Source of the DNA: Marinobacter sp050379415
GTDB taxonomy: Bacteria > Pseudomonadota > Gammaproteobacteria > Pseudomonadales > Oleiphilaceae
DNA: 64,000 nucleotides
Assembly (NCBI RefSeq): GCF_050379415.1
Contig: NZ_JBNRLS010000001.1
Span: 682,001-746,000 of the forward strand
Reading direction: 5' to 3'
Both the position numbers and the translations under genes were made by a program. Shown piece by piece: positions 24,417 to 33,454 of the stretch (position 1 is the stretch's first letter; every line of letters starts with the position of its first letter). The notes under the pieces were generated by a model. It was not told where the DNA came from and searched no databases. It saw only the letters and a program-made list of their open reading frames with translations.

Positions 24417-25687
24417 TGGCTGCTCAAAATTTTAGACATGCACTGTTCTGTGCAATTATCACTGTAATCATCGCCTATCCAATCCTGGGCCTGAATCTGG
24501 TTGCCGAGGGCACGTCCGTTGGCCTGGAAGGCGCGACCACCGCGACCGTCGTCAACGTATTCCTGGCTGCCGTGGCGGTTTTCCTGTTCCAGCTGTTCCG
24601 CGACAACATCATGGGTGCGTTCGGCAAGGTTCCGAACCTCAACCCGCTGGCCAAGCGTGGTCCGGTATCCATGGAAAAGCGCCTGCTGATGGAACGGGTG
24701 TTCTTTGTAGCAATCATCCTGCTTGCACTGGTCTGGCCGTTTATCGTGTCCCGCGGCGCGGTCGACCTGGCCACCCTGGTGCTGATCTACATCATGCTCG
24801 CGCTTGGGCTGAATGTGGTGGTGGGCCTGGCCGGCCTGCTCGACCTCGGCTACGTGGCGTTCTATGCAGTGGGTGCCTACACCTTCGCGCTCCTGTCCCA
24901 GTACTTCGGGATCTCCTTCTGGCTGGCTTTGCCGATTGGCGCCCTGCTCGCCGCCCTGTTCGGGTTTGTGCTGGGCTTTCCGGTGCTCCGTTTACGCGGT
25001 GACTATCTCGCCATCGTCACCCTGGGCTTCGGGGAGATTATCCGTATCCTGCTGAACAACTGGACTTCGCTCACCGGCGGCCCCAACGGCATCGGTGGCA
25101 TTCCGGATCCGACCCTGTTCGGTATGGAGTTTGGCCGCCGGGTCAAGGAGGAAGGCAACGTCTCCTTCCACGAAACCTTCGGCATCGCCTATTCCGGTGA
25201 GCACAAGGTGATTTTCCTGTACCTGATCGCCCTGTTGCTGGCCATCTTTACCCTGCTTGTCATCCGCCGTTTCATGCGTATGCCCGTGGGTCGTGCCTGG
25301 GAAGCCCTGCGGGAAGATGAGATCGCAGCCCGCTCCCTGGGCATGAGCCGTACCGCGGTGAAGCTCTCGGCCTTCACCATCGGCGCTTTCTTTGCCGGCT
25401 TTGCCGGTACCGTGTTCGCCTCCAAGCAGGGCTTTATCAGCCCGGAATCCTTCGTATTCCTGGAGTCCGCCATCATCCTGGCCATCGTGGTCCTGGGTGG
25501 CATGGGCTCACAGGTCGGGGTGATCCTGGCTGCGATTGCCGTCACCATCCTGCCCGAGCTCGCCCGGGAGTTCTCCGAATACCGGATGCTCATCTTTGGT
25601 GCCGCCATGGTACTGATGATGGTCTGGCGTCCGCAGGGCCTTTTGCCCATGCGCCGCATTCAAATCGAACTCAAAGAGCAGGGGTGA
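24416..25687 (+). CDS. livM: Branched-chain amino acid ABC transporter permease LivM
   Basis: A 423-aa permease partner of LivH. The first ~120 residues form the extra hydrophobic extension typical of the long LivM class. The conserved core begins at LVLIYIMLALGLNVVVGLAGLLDLGYVAFYAVGAY, and the cytoplasmic coupling region is GRAWEALREDEIAARSLGMS. It overlaps livH by one base and is followed 6 bp later by livG. Inner membrane. Confidence 0.93.
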   Translation: MAAQNFRHALFCAIITVIIAYPILGLNLVAEGTSVGLEGATTATVVNVFLAAVAVFLFQLFRDNIMGAFGKVPNLNPLAKRGPVSMEKRLLMERVFFVAIILLALVWPFIVSRGAVDLATLVLIYIMLALGLNVVVGLAGLLDLGYVAFYAVGAYTFALLSQYFGISFWLALPIGALLAALFGFVLGFPVLRLRGDYLAIVTLGFGEIIRILLNNWTSLTGGPNGIGGIPDPTLFGMEFGRRVKEEGNVSFHETFGIAYSGEHKVIFLYLIALLLAIFTLLVIRRFMRMPVGRAWEALREDEIAARSLGMSRTAVKLSAFTIGAFFAGFAGTVFASKQGFISPESFVFLESAIILAIVVLGGMGSQVGVILAAIAVTILPELAREFSEYRMLIFGAAMVLMMVWRPQGLLPMRRIQIELKEQG

Positions 25688-25693
25688 CAGACA

Positions 25694-26449
25694 ATGCTTG
25701 AAGTACAGAATCTGTCCATGCGCTTCGGCGGCCTGCTGGCGGTGGACCAGGTATCCGTGGATGTCCGGGAACACGAGATCGTGTCAATTATCGGCCCCAA
25801 CGGCGCCGGCAAGACCACTGTGTTCAACTGCATCAGTGGTTTCTACAAACCGACCGGCGGCAAAATCCTGTTCCAGGGGCAGGAAATACAGGGCAAGCCC
25901 GATTACAAGATTTCCCGCCTGGGCATGGTGCGCACGTTCCAGCACGTCCGCCTGTTCAGCAAGATGACGGTGGTGGAGAACCTGCTGGTGGCCCAGCACC
26001 GGCACCTGAACACCAACCTGCTGGCCGGCCTGCTGAAAACCCCGGATTACCGGGAGCGGGAGAAGAAATCACTGGAGCGGGCACGGTACTGGCTGGACCG
26101 GGTCGGCCTGCTTGAGATGGCCAACTGGGAAGCCGGCAACCTGGCCTATGGCCAACAACGGCGCCTGGAGATCGCCCGCTGCATGGTAACCGAACCGCAG
26201 CTGCTGATGCTGGACGAACCGGCAGCCGGCCTCAACCCGGCGGAAACGAAGGAACTGGATCAGCTGATTGTCAGCCTGAAAGAGGACTACAACGTTTCCG
26301 TGTTGCTGATTGAGCACGACATGAGCCTGGTAATGGGTATTTCCGACCGGATCAACGTCATTAACCAGGGTCGTCCCCTGGCCAGTGGCACCCCAGAGGA
26401 AATCCGCCAGAACGACGACGTGATCAAAGCCTATCTGGGCGAGGCCTGA
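25694..26449 (+). CDS. livG: Branched-chain amino acid ABC transporter ATPase LivG
   Basis: A 251-aa ABC ATPase. It has Walker A GPNGAGKTT near residue 36, the family's unusual signature YGQQRRLEIAR in place of LSGGQ, Walker B LLMLDEPAAGLNP and the switch histidine in LLIEHDMSLVMGISD. The long insertion with KTPDYREREKKSLERARYWLDRVGL is typical of LivG. It pairs with LivF to power LivHM. Confidence 0.95.
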   Translation: MLEVQNLSMRFGGLLAVDQVSVDVREHEIVSIIGPNGAGKTTVFNCISGFYKPTGGKILFQGQEIQGKPDYKISRLGMVRTFQHVRLFSKMTVVENLLVAQHRHLNTNLLAGLLKTPDYREREKKSLERARYWLDRVGLLEMANWEAGNLAYGQQRRLEIARCMVTEPQLLMLDEPAAGLNPAETKELDQLIVSLKEDYNVSVLLIEHDMSLVMGISDRINVINQGRPLASGTPEEIRQNDDVIKAYLGEA

Positions 26450-26458
26450 GGACCAACC

Positions 26459-27160
26459 ATGCTAGTACTTGAGAATGTTCATACCCACTACGGGAAAATC
26501 GAGGCGCTGCACGGGGTATCGGTCGAGGTCAAGAAAGGCGAGATCGTCTCCCTGATCGGTGCCAACGGCGCCGGCAAGACCACCCTGCTGATGACCGTCT
26601 GCGGCACTCCGCAGGCCAGCTCCGGCCGGGTCATCCTGGAAGGCCGGGACATAACCCGGGAACCCACCTCCCAGATTATGCGCTCGGGCATCTCCATCGT
26701 GCCCGAAGGGCGCCGGGTGTTCTCCGGGCTGACCGTGGAAGAAAACCTGCACATGGGCGGGTTCTTCAACACCAAGGCAGAGATCCGCAAGAGCCAGGAC
26801 CATGTCTACGACCTGTTCCCCCGGCTCAAGGAACGGGAGCACCAGCGCGCCGGCACCATGTCCGGCGGTGAGCAGCAGATGCTCGCCATCGGCCGCGCCC
26901 TGATGAGCAAACCCCGGATGATCATCCTGGACGAGCCATCCCTGGGGCTGGCGCCAATTGTGATCCAGCAGATCTTCGAGATCATCGGTCAGCTGCGTGA
27001 AGAAGGGATCACGGTATTCCTGGTGGAGCAGAACGCCCACCAGGCCCTGAACCTGGCTGACCGCGGCTACGTGCTGGAGACCGGACGGATCCGGCTGCAC
27101 GATACCGGCAAGAATCTGCTGGCCAACCCGGACGTGCGCAACGCCTACCTCGGCGGCTGA
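26459..27160 (+). CDS. livF: Branched-chain amino acid ABC transporter ATPase LivF
   Basis: A 233-aa ABC ATPase with Walker A GANGAGKTT, signature MSGGEQQMLAIGRALM, Walker B MIILDEPSLGLAP and switch region FLVEQNAHQAL. It is the last gene of livJHMGF, starting 9 bp after livG behind a GAGG site, and ends at a strong terminator. The set is complete, so the importer should be functional. Confidence 0.95.
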   Translation: MLVLENVHTHYGKIEALHGVSVEVKKGEIVSLIGANGAGKTTLLMTVCGTPQASSGRVILEGRDITREPTSQIMRSGISIVPEGRRVFSGLTVEENLHMGGFFNTKAEIRKSQDHVYDLFPRLKEREHQRAGTMSGGEQQMLAIGRALMSKPRMIILDEPSLGLAPIVIQQIFEIIGQLREEGITVFLVEQNAHQALNLADRGYVLETGRIRLHDTGKNLLANPDVRNAYLGG

Positions 27161-27186
27161 CAGCTCCCCGAAGGATCGGCAGAACT

Positions 27187-27217
27187 GCCGGGGTGTGGCA
27201 ACACGCCCCGGCTTTTT
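27187..27217 (+). terminator. Terminator of the liv operon
   Basis: GCCGGGGTGT pairs with ACACGCCCCGGC (one bulge) around GGCA, followed by a six-T run. Confidence 0.9.
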
Positions 27218-27454
27218 TATGAATGTGGCCTGAAAAGAGACACATTCCGGCGCGGGCGCAGTGAAAAAATCCGACATAAATCAATTACTCACAAATCCCT
27301 TCACTTGCGAATCCGGAACTTGGGCTATACTCAAGCCAACGGTCTACCTGTCTCCACAGGACCTGTCAGGGCCGTTCTTTCCCGGCTGTCCCCAATGGGG
27401 CCGGCCGGGAGATCAATGCGACGACTGCAAAAAAACCACAGAAAGGAGTGGATA

Positions 27455-27919
27455 ATGAAAAAACTGTTCGCAGGTGCAATTCTTCTGGGTGCGTCCTCCA
27501 TGGCTTTTGCCCAGCCGGGCTGCGGCGTGGGTGCCATGATCTGGAAAGGACAATCCGGTATTGCTCCCCACGTTCTGGCCGCCACCACCAACGGTACCTT
27601 CGGTAACCAGACCTTTGGTATGACCTCTGGCACCCTGGGTTGTCAGACCAATCAGGCGGTTCAATCCATGGCCATGTACATGGATAGCAACATCGACAAG
27701 GTTGCCCGGGACATGTCCCGTGGCTCCGGTGAAAACCTCGACACCCTCGCCGTTCTGCTGGGTGTAGAGGAAGCTGACCGCGATGCATTCCGCAAAGTAC
27801 TCCAGGATAACTTCGCTGCCATCTTCCCGGATGCCGACACCACTTCCGGTGAGGCCGTCGATGCCATCGTTGCCCTGCTGGAGCAGGATAAGAACCTGAG
27901 CAAATACGTAGCGGCATAA
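27455..27919 (+). CDS. DUF3015-family exported protein
   Basis: A 154-aa protein with a clear signal peptide (MKKLFAGAILLGASSMAFA, cleaved before QP). The mature part has the DUF3015 pattern: CGVGAMIWKGQSG, then LAATTNGTFGNQTFGMTSGTLGC, and a helical C-terminal half rich in acidic residues. The start has an excellent AGGAG at 6 nt. Function is unknown for the family. It lies just upstream of a DUF4105 gene and a hydrolase on the same strand, a grouping that suggests a shared envelope task, though there is no direct evidence for one. Confidence 0.88.
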   Translation: MKKLFAGAILLGASSMAFAQPGCGVGAMIWKGQSGIAPHVLAATTNGTFGNQTFGMTSGTLGCQTNQAVQSMAMYMDSNIDKVARDMSRGSGENLDTLAVLLGVEEADRDAFRKVLQDNFAAIFPDADTTSGEAVDAIVALLEQDKNLSKYVAA

Positions 27920-27943
27920 CTGTCGTTTACAGCAAGGAAGGAC

Positions 27944-29866
27944 ATGGCGCCAGGGATGGCGCCTGACCGTTTTCCCCAACGACCCGGATCATTCTTCTCC
28001 ATGGGCCAGACCGTGCGTTTCGGGCAAGTGATTCTCTGCCTTGCCTTCAGCTTCAACCTCCACGCCAACGAACAACCGACTCCAGAAACCCTGCACCAGG
28101 ACCCGGCCTGGCTGACACTGGGCCACTACCACACCGACACCTTCGGAGATGGTTACACCAGTCAGGCCGATGACCCTGCTTTCTTCCTGAGCGAGAATGG
28201 CAAGCACTCGCCCCGGGCCGAACTGGAAGCCACCCTGGCGGCAATCCAGGAGCCCGGCGGTGGCAACGATCATGCCCGCTGCCGTTTCCCGGCCCGGGAT
28301 GCCTGGCTCCGGGAACGTCTGAACCTGCCGGATTCCGAAGTATCCTGCCCGGACTACCAGGACTGGAAAGACACCCTGAATACCGAGACCGTTACCCTGG
28401 TGTTTGCAGCCTCCTACCTGAACAGTCCCTCATCCATGTTCGGGCACACCTTCCTCCGGCTGGACCCACCCCAGGAGGACGAGGAAACCAACCTGCTGCT
28501 GGCCAATACCATTTCCTATGCGGCCGATGCAGCCGCCCACGACAGTGAAATCCTGTTCGCCTACAAGGGCATCTTCGGTGGCTATCCGGGCATCACCACG
28601 GTGCAACCCTATTACGAGAAGATCCGCCTGTACTCGGACATCGAACACCGGGACCTGTGGGAGTACACCCTGAACCTGGACCAGAGCGAGGTCGACCTGC
28701 TGCTGGCCCACGCCTGGGAAATCCGGGACAAGAACTTCGACTATTACTTCTTCGACGAAAACTGCGCCTACCGGCTGCTGGCGCTGATTGATGTGGCGCG
28801 CCCGGGAACCGACCTGCTGGAGGAAGTGAGCACTCACGCCATCCCCTCCGATACCGTCCGCTGGGTCGTGGACAAGAACCTGGTGGAAGAGGTGTATTAC
28901 CGGCCCTCGGCGGCCACTTCGGTGGCTTACCAGATCTCGGAGCTGCCGGACGAGCAGCAGACCCTGTCCGCAGCCATTGCCAATGGCTATGTGGAAACCG
29001 ATGCGCCCGAGCTGCAACAACTCAGTGACCGGGAACGGGCCAGGGTGCTGGATGCCACCTACGATTATGTGCGTTACCAGAGCGAGGCCGAAGGCTGGCC
29101 CAGGGAACATGCCGCGCCCCTCTCCCATGAGCTCCTGGTCTCCCGGAGCCGGATTGACGGCGTGGAAACCAGCTCCCGACCGCCGGAACCCGAGGTTCGC
29201 GACGACCAGGGCCATGACACGTTCCGGGTGAGCCTCGGCGCCGGTCAATTGGCTCACCGGGAATTTACCCAGCTCACCTTCCGTCCGGCCTACCATGACG
29301 TGCTGGACCCGCCAGCGGGTTACCGGCCCGGGGCACAGCTGCAGTTCCTGCGCCTCGATGCCCGATACTACACCGACAACGACGAGTTGCAGGTGGAGCA
29401 ACTGGTGGGCGTGGAAATCCGTTCCCTGAGCCCGAGGGACCAGTTCTTCTCGCCGCTGTCCTGGCAGGTCGGGTTTGGTGGAAGACGGACGGACACAGGA
29501 AATGACCGGGTACTGACACCCTACCTTGAAGGGGGCGCCGGAGGCAGCTGGGCTCTGGGGGATTCCACCCAGGCTTTCGCTATCGCCACCGCGGACCTGG
29601 AAATCGACGACGACCTGCGCCGGGGCTACGACGCCGCGCCGGGCGCGGACCTCGGCGTGCTATACCAGAACAACCGGTTCAGCCTGATGGCCGGCGCCCG
29701 AACCAAGGCCTGGATTGTCAGCAGCCAGCATCGCCAGGATCAGGCCTATATCAAGGGCAACTGGCACTTCGGCCGGGAATTCAGCCTGTTTGCCGAGTTC
29801 ACCCGGGAAGACCATTACGACAGGTACCAGAGCACATGGCACGCCGGACTGCACGCTTACTTTTGA
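27944..29866 (+). CDS. DUF4105-family envelope protein
   Basis: A 640-aa exported protein. A hydrophobic stretch near residues 25-40 (GQVILCLAFSFNLHA) acts as signal sequence. The DUF4105 core is at about 125-320, with CRFPARDAWLRERL, LNSPSSMFGHTFLRLD and the motif FDYYFFDENCAYRLL, a Cys/His-bearing pattern suggestive of an NlpC/P60-like fold. The C-terminal third alternates polar and aromatic residues (VSLGAGQLAHREFTQLTFRPAYHD to STWHAGLHAYF), like an outer-membrane barrel. The ATG at 27944 has the best ribosome site (AAGGAAGG, tight spacing); an internal ATG at 28001 would give a shorter leader. Its end overlaps the hydrolase gene by 31 nt. Confidence 0.8.
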   Translation: MAPGMAPDRFPQRPGSFFSMGQTVRFGQVILCLAFSFNLHANEQPTPETLHQDPAWLTLGHYHTDTFGDGYTSQADDPAFFLSENGKHSPRAELEATLAAIQEPGGGNDHARCRFPARDAWLRERLNLPDSEVSCPDYQDWKDTLNTETVTLVFAASYLNSPSSMFGHTFLRLDPPQEDEETNLLLANTISYAADAAAHDSEILFAYKGIFGGYPGITTVQPYYEKIRLYSDIEHRDLWEYTLNLDQSEVDLLLAHAWEIRDKNFDYYFFDENCAYRLLALIDVARPGTDLLEEVSTHAIPSDTVRWVVDKNLVEEVYYRPSAATSVAYQISELPDEQQTLSAAIANGYVETDAPELQQLSDRERARVLDATYDYVRYQSEAEGWPREHAAPLSHELLVSRSRIDGVETSSRPPEPEVRDDQGHDTFRVSLGAGQLAHREFTQLTFRPAYHDVLDPPAGYRPGAQLQFLRLDARYYTDNDELQVEQLVGVEIRSLSPRDQFFSPLSWQVGFGGRRTDTGNDRVLTPYLEGGAGGSWALGDSTQAFAIATADLEIDDDLRRGYDAAPGADLGVLYQNNRFSLMAGARTKAWIVSSQHRQDQAYIKGNWHFGREFSLFAEFTREDHYDRYQSTWHAGLHAYF

Positions 29867-30729
29867 GTCTCAGGAAACCACTGCTCACCGTCTTGATTGC
29901 CGCTTTGGCGGTTGTTCAGGGCGGCTGCAGCAGTGTTTTCTTCTACCCCGATGACATCACCTATGTCACCCCGGACCGGCTCAACCTCGATTACGAGGAC
30001 GTCTATCTGGATACCGCGGACGGCGAGAGGCTTCACGGCTGGTGGCTGCCGGCCCGGACGAACGGCGATGAGCCCCAGGGTACGGTGTATTTCCTGCACG
30101 GCAATGCCCAGAACATCAGCAGTCATATCCTGAACGTCGCCTGGCTGCCCGAGCAAGGCTATAACGTGTTTACCATCGACTACCGGGGCTTCGGCCGGTC
30201 CACCGGTGAGGCGGACATAGAGGGCGCCCTGCACGATGTGGAGACCGGGTTTCGCTGGCTGGTTAACCGGGATGACGTGGCCGACAAGCCCATTTTTATG
30301 CTCGGCCAGAGCCTTGGTGGTGCACTCGGGATTGCCCTCGCCAGTGAATGGGTTGTACGGGCGGAACGCCCGGCGCTGGACGGCATTATCCTCGACGGCA
30401 CCTTCGCCGGCTTCCGGCGCATTGCCCGGGAAAAGCTTGATGCTTTCTGGCTGACCTGGCCGTTCCAGGTGCCACTGGGCTGGACCATCCCCGCCGAATA
30501 CGAGGGTCTGGAAAGGATTGACGACATTTCACCGGTGCCGGTGATGGTGATTCACAGCGCGCGGGACGGGATTATTCCGTTTCACCATGGAGTGGCGCTG
30601 TATGAGGCTGCCAGGGAGCCGAAGCGGTTTCTGCGGACGGATACGGGGCATGGGTCGACGTTTGTGATTCCGGCTTATCGGGAGGCGGTTTTGGAGTTTA
30701 TGGGAGAGGGTGAAAGTGGGGTCAGATGA
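29836..30729 (+). CDS. Alpha/beta hydrolase, membrane-associated (BEM46/YfhR-like)
   Basis: A 297-aa serine hydrolase. It has an N-terminal hydrophobic anchor ending in a cysteine (VQGGC, C31), possibly a lipoprotein site although the lipobox is imperfect. Hydrolase motifs are the oxyanion region FLHGNAQN, YRGFGRSTG, the nucleophile elbow GQSLGG (S159), the acid D244 in HSARDGIIP and H272 in DTGHGST. The substrate is unknown, probably an ester at the periplasmic face. The gene overlaps the DUF4105 gene by 31 nt. Its last three codons and stop (GVR-stop) lie inside a REP palindrome, so the C terminus has been set by the repeat. Confidence 0.87.
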   Translation: MARRTARLLLSLRKPLLTVLIAALAVVQGGCSSVFFYPDDITYVTPDRLNLDYEDVYLDTADGERLHGWWLPARTNGDEPQGTVYFLHGNAQNISSHILNVAWLPEQGYNVFTIDYRGFGRSTGEADIEGALHDVETGFRWLVNRDDVADKPIFMLGQSLGGALGIALASEWVVRAERPALDGIILDGTFAGFRRIAREKLDAFWLTWPFQVPLGWTIPAEYEGLERIDDISPVPVMVIHSARDGIIPFHHGVALYEAAREPKRFLRTDTGHGSTFVIPAYREAVLEFMGEGESGVR

Positions 30730-30747
30730 AGGCTTTCATCTGACCCC
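30718..30747. repeat. 30-bp REP-like palindrome (ATGAA type), overlapping a stop codon
   Basis: GGGGTCAGATGAAGG and its complement. The TGA inside it (30727-30729) is the stop codon of the hydrolase gene. Confidence 0.9.
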
Positions 30748-30792
30748 GGCTTAGGCTTAGAGACCCGACTCCGGGGTTTCGGGCACAAAAAA

Positions 30793-30822
30793 GGGGTCAG
30801 AAGAAAGCGTTCTTCTGACCCC
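30793..30822. repeat. 30-bp REP-like palindrome (AAGAA type)
   Basis: Partner of the copy at 30718, 75 bp away, in the gap between the convergent hydrolase and pnp genes. It begins right after AAAAAA, so on the minus strand it has a terminator-like T-run for pnp. Confidence 0.9.
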
Positions 30823-30839
30823 GTCTTTACCGCTGGCTA

Positions 30840-32960
30840 TCAGTCAGTGAAGTCGGTCGGCTGCTCGCCTTCCTTCACTTCCTTCATGGACAGCTTCACG
30901 CGGCCGCGGTTGTCCACGTCCAGGACCTTGACCAGAACTTCCTGGCCTTCGCTGAGCTCGTCGGTGACGTTCTCGATGCGGCGGTCGGAGATCTGGGAGA
31001 TGTGTACCAGACCATCCTTGCCGGGCAGGATGTTGACGAAGGCACCGAAGTCCACAATGCGCTCAACGCGGCCCTTATAGATGGCACCAACCTCGATCTC
31101 GGCAGTGATTTCCTTGACGCGGTTGACCGCAGCCTGGGCTGCCGCCTGGTTGTCCGCGTAGATCTTCACATTGCCGTCGTCGTCCAGGTCGATTGAAGCG
31201 CCGGTCTCGTCGCAGATACCACGGATCACGGAACCGCCCTTACCGATCACGTCACGGATCTTGTCCGGGTGGATCTTGATGGTGGTGATGCTCGGTGCCC
31301 GGTCGGACAGCTCGGCACGCGGCTCGGCGATCACCTTGTTCATCTCGCCCAGGATGTGCAGACGTGCTTCATGCGCCTGCTCCAGAGCGATTTCCATGAT
31401 CTCGTCGGTGATGCCGTTGATCTTGATGTCCATCTGCAGGGCAGTAACACCGTCTTTGGTACCGGCAACCTTGAAGTCCATGTCGCCCAGGTGGTCTTCG
31501 TCACCCAGGATGTCGGTCAGAACCGCGAACTTGTCGCCTTCCTTGACCAGACCCATGGCGATACCGGCAACCGGCGCCTTGATGGGCACACCCGCGTCCA
31601 TCAGTGCCAGGCTGGAACCACAAACAGAGGCCATGGAGCTGGAACCGTTGGATTCGGTGATCTCGGAAACGGCACGGATTGCGTACGGGAATTCTTCCAG
31701 GGTCGGCATAACTGCCAGCACACCACGCTTGGCCAGACGACCATGACCCACTTCACGACGGCCCGGAGAGCCGACACGACCAGCTTCGCCTACGGAGTAT
31801 GGAGGGAAGTTATAGTGGAACAGGAACGGGTCTTTGCGCTCGCCTTCCAGGGCGTCAATGATCTGCACGTCCCGGGAAGTACCAAGGGTAGCGGTCACGA
31901 TGGCCTGGGTCTCGCCACGGGTAAACAGGGCGGAACCGTGGACGCTGGGCAGAACGCCCACTTCGATTTCGATCGGACGAACCGTCTTGTTGTCACGACC
32001 ATCGATCCGCGGTTTGCCATCGATAACCTGCTGGCGAACCACGTTCTTCTCGATCTTGCCGAAGTACTTCTTGACCTCGTCATCGGACGGCTGACCTTCC
32101 TCTTCGCCGGCGAACTTCTCTACCGCAGCGGATTTGATCTCGCCCAGACGCTCGTAGCGGGCCATCTTGTCGCGAATACCGTACGCTTCTTCGATAGCAC
32201 CACTGAATTCGCCCTTGATAGCTTCGAGCAGATCGGTGTTTTCCGGCTCGGGTTTCCACTCCCAGCGCGGCTTACCAACTTCTGCGGCAAACTCCTTGAT
32301 AGCGGAAATCGCAGTCTGCATCTGCTGGTGCGCGAACAGTACACCACCGAGCATCTGGTCTTCGCTCAGGCCATTGGCTTCGGATTCAACCATCAGCACC
32401 GCGTCTTCTGTGCCAGCCACAACCATGTTCAGCATGGAATTTTCCAGCTGTTCGAAAGACGGGTTCAGGAAGTAACCGTTCTCGTCGGTGAAGGCAACAC
32501 GGGCGGCACCGATCGGGCCATCAAACGGAATACCGGAAACTGCCAGCGCGGCGGAGGCTGCCAGCATCGCGGCGATATCCGGATCGTGCTCCTTGCTGGC
32601 AGACATAACGGTACAGATCACCTGTACTTCGTTCATGAAGCCGTTCGGGAACAGCGGGCGGATCGGACGGTCGATCAGGCGGGAGGTCAGGGTTTCCTTT
32701 TCGGAAGGACGACCTTCACGCTTGAAGAAACCACCCGGGATCTTGCCGGCGGCGTAGGTCTTCTCCTGATAGTTCACAGTCAGCGGGAAAAACGGCTGAC
32801 CCGGCTTCGCTTCCTTGGCGCCGACAACGGTACCCAGAACAGCGGTGTCACCGGTAGAGACCAGTACCGAACCGGTAGCCTGACGGGCAATACGGCCGGT
32901 TTCCAGGGTGAAGGTTTCCCCACCCATTTCGAATGTTTTCTTGGTTGGTTGCAAATGCAC
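30840..32960 (-). CDS. pnp: Polyribonucleotide nucleotidyltransferase (PNPase)
   Basis: A 706-aa phosphorolytic 3'-5' exoribonuclease and degradosome component. It has two RNase PH domains (about 10-230 and 325-540, separated by a helical domain), a KH domain (IKIHPDKIRDVIGKGGSVIRGI, about 555-610) and an S1 domain (AIYKGRVERIVDFGAFVNILPGKDGLVHISQI, about 620-690). The start codon is GTG at 32960 with AGGAG 6 nt upstream. It follows rpsO, as in most gammaproteobacteria, but the nearly 500-bp spacer is filled with REP palindromes. PNPase is usually autoregulated through its leader. Confidence 0.97.
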   Translation of the reverse strand: MHLQPTKKTFEMGGETFTLETGRIARQATGSVLVSTGDTAVLGTVVGAKEAKPGQPFFPLTVNYQEKTYAAGKIPGGFFKREGRPSEKETLTSRLIDRPIRPLFPNGFMNEVQVICTVMSASKEHDPDIAAMLAASAALAVSGIPFDGPIGAARVAFTDENGYFLNPSFEQLENSMLNMVVAGTEDAVLMVESEANGLSEDQMLGGVLFAHQQMQTAISAIKEFAAEVGKPRWEWKPEPENTDLLEAIKGEFSGAIEEAYGIRDKMARYERLGEIKSAAVEKFAGEEEGQPSDDEVKKYFGKIEKNVVRQQVIDGKPRIDGRDNKTVRPIEIEVGVLPSVHGSALFTRGETQAIVTATLGTSRDVQIIDALEGERKDPFLFHYNFPPYSVGEAGRVGSPGRREVGHGRLAKRGVLAVMPTLEEFPYAIRAVSEITESNGSSSMASVCGSSLALMDAGVPIKAPVAGIAMGLVKEGDKFAVLTDILGDEDHLGDMDFKVAGTKDGVTALQMDIKINGITDEIMEIALEQAHEARLHILGEMNKVIAEPRAELSDRAPSITTIKIHPDKIRDVIGKGGSVIRGICDETGASIDLDDDGNVKIYADNQAAAQAAVNRVKEITAEIEVGAIYKGRVERIVDFGAFVNILPGKDGLVHISQISDRRIENVTDELSEGQEVLVKVLDVDNRGRVKLSMKEVKEGEQPTDFTD

Positions 32961-33009
32961 AACAAACTCCTGATTTTTCAGTCATGAATCCGGGGTTTGC
33001 CGTGAAGGT

Positions 33010-33039
33010 GGGGTCCGATGAAAGCTTTCATCTGACCCC
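33010..33039. repeat. 30-bp REP-like palindrome (ATGAA type), array member 1
   Basis: GGGGTCCGATGAAAG and the family right half. It is one of three palindromes with an exact 61-bp period in the rpsO-pnp spacer. Confidence 0.9.
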
Positions 33040-33070
33040 GTTTTCAGGCCGAACCCGGAGTGTTGAACCT

Positions 33071-33100
33071 GGGGTCAGATGAAGGCTTTCATCTGACCCC
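33071..33100. repeat. 30-bp REP-like palindrome (ATGAA type), array member 2
   Basis: Starts exactly 61 bp after the first copy. The spacers after both copies begin GTTTTCA and end in a GAACC segment, so palindrome plus spacer forms a tandem unit. Confidence 0.9.
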
Positions 33101-33131
33101 GTTTTCAAGTCAGCTCCAGAGTATGGAACCC

Positions 33132-33156
33132 GGGGCCAGATCAGCTGATCTGCCCC
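33132..33156. repeat. Degenerate REP-like palindrome, array member 3
   Basis: Starts 61 bp after the second copy. The shorter palindrome is GGGGCCAGATC plus complement around AGCTGATCTG, followed by a seven-T run on the plus strand. Confidence 0.7.
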
Positions 33157-33369
33157 CTTTTTTGTCTGACTGCAGGTGCTTGCGTGATACTCGGAAGGGA
33201 CAACCCGTCTGAAAGCTAACAGGCTGTTGCAAAACCCCGGTCAAAAGGATGGCTCATCAATGCCATCCGGCCCGGGCTTTTCAACAACCTGCTATCAATT
33301 TCGGCTTTCGGTTACGACAGGGAATCCTTCGGTATCACTGACAAATCAACTGCAGCTCTTTGCGCTTGA

Positions 33370-33435
33370 GAAAAGCTCAACCGGGGGCCCGGGGGCCCGC
33401 CGGTTGACGGCCTGTTCCAGCACGGGGAACAGGCC
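33370..33435 (-). terminator. Tandem hairpins downstream of rpsO
   Basis: Read on the minus strand, GGCCTGTTCC/GGAACAGGCC (33409-33435) is followed by CAACCGG/CCGGTTG (33378-33406), which encloses GC-rich repeats, then GCTTTTCTC. The second looks like a rho-independent terminator; the first could be a processing site between rpsO and pnp. Confidence 0.75.
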
Positions 33436-33454
33436 CCAGGTCGAACAACCCGGA

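Noticed and set aside
27305..27454. N-terminal extension of the DUF3015 protein
   Set aside because: The extension is basic and lacks a ribosome site, while the downstream ATG has AGGAG and a proper signal peptide.
30718..30822. CRISPR-like array from regularly spaced palindromes
   Set aside because: Only two or three copies per locus, no constant spacer length across loci, the repeats are full palindromes and no cas genes are present.
31269..32987. 572-codon open frame on the plus strand opposite pnp
   Set aside because: It is antisense to a certain gene with full PNPase domains, has histidine/glutamine-rich nonsense composition and no family motifs. Long antisense frames are expected from the high-GC codon usage.
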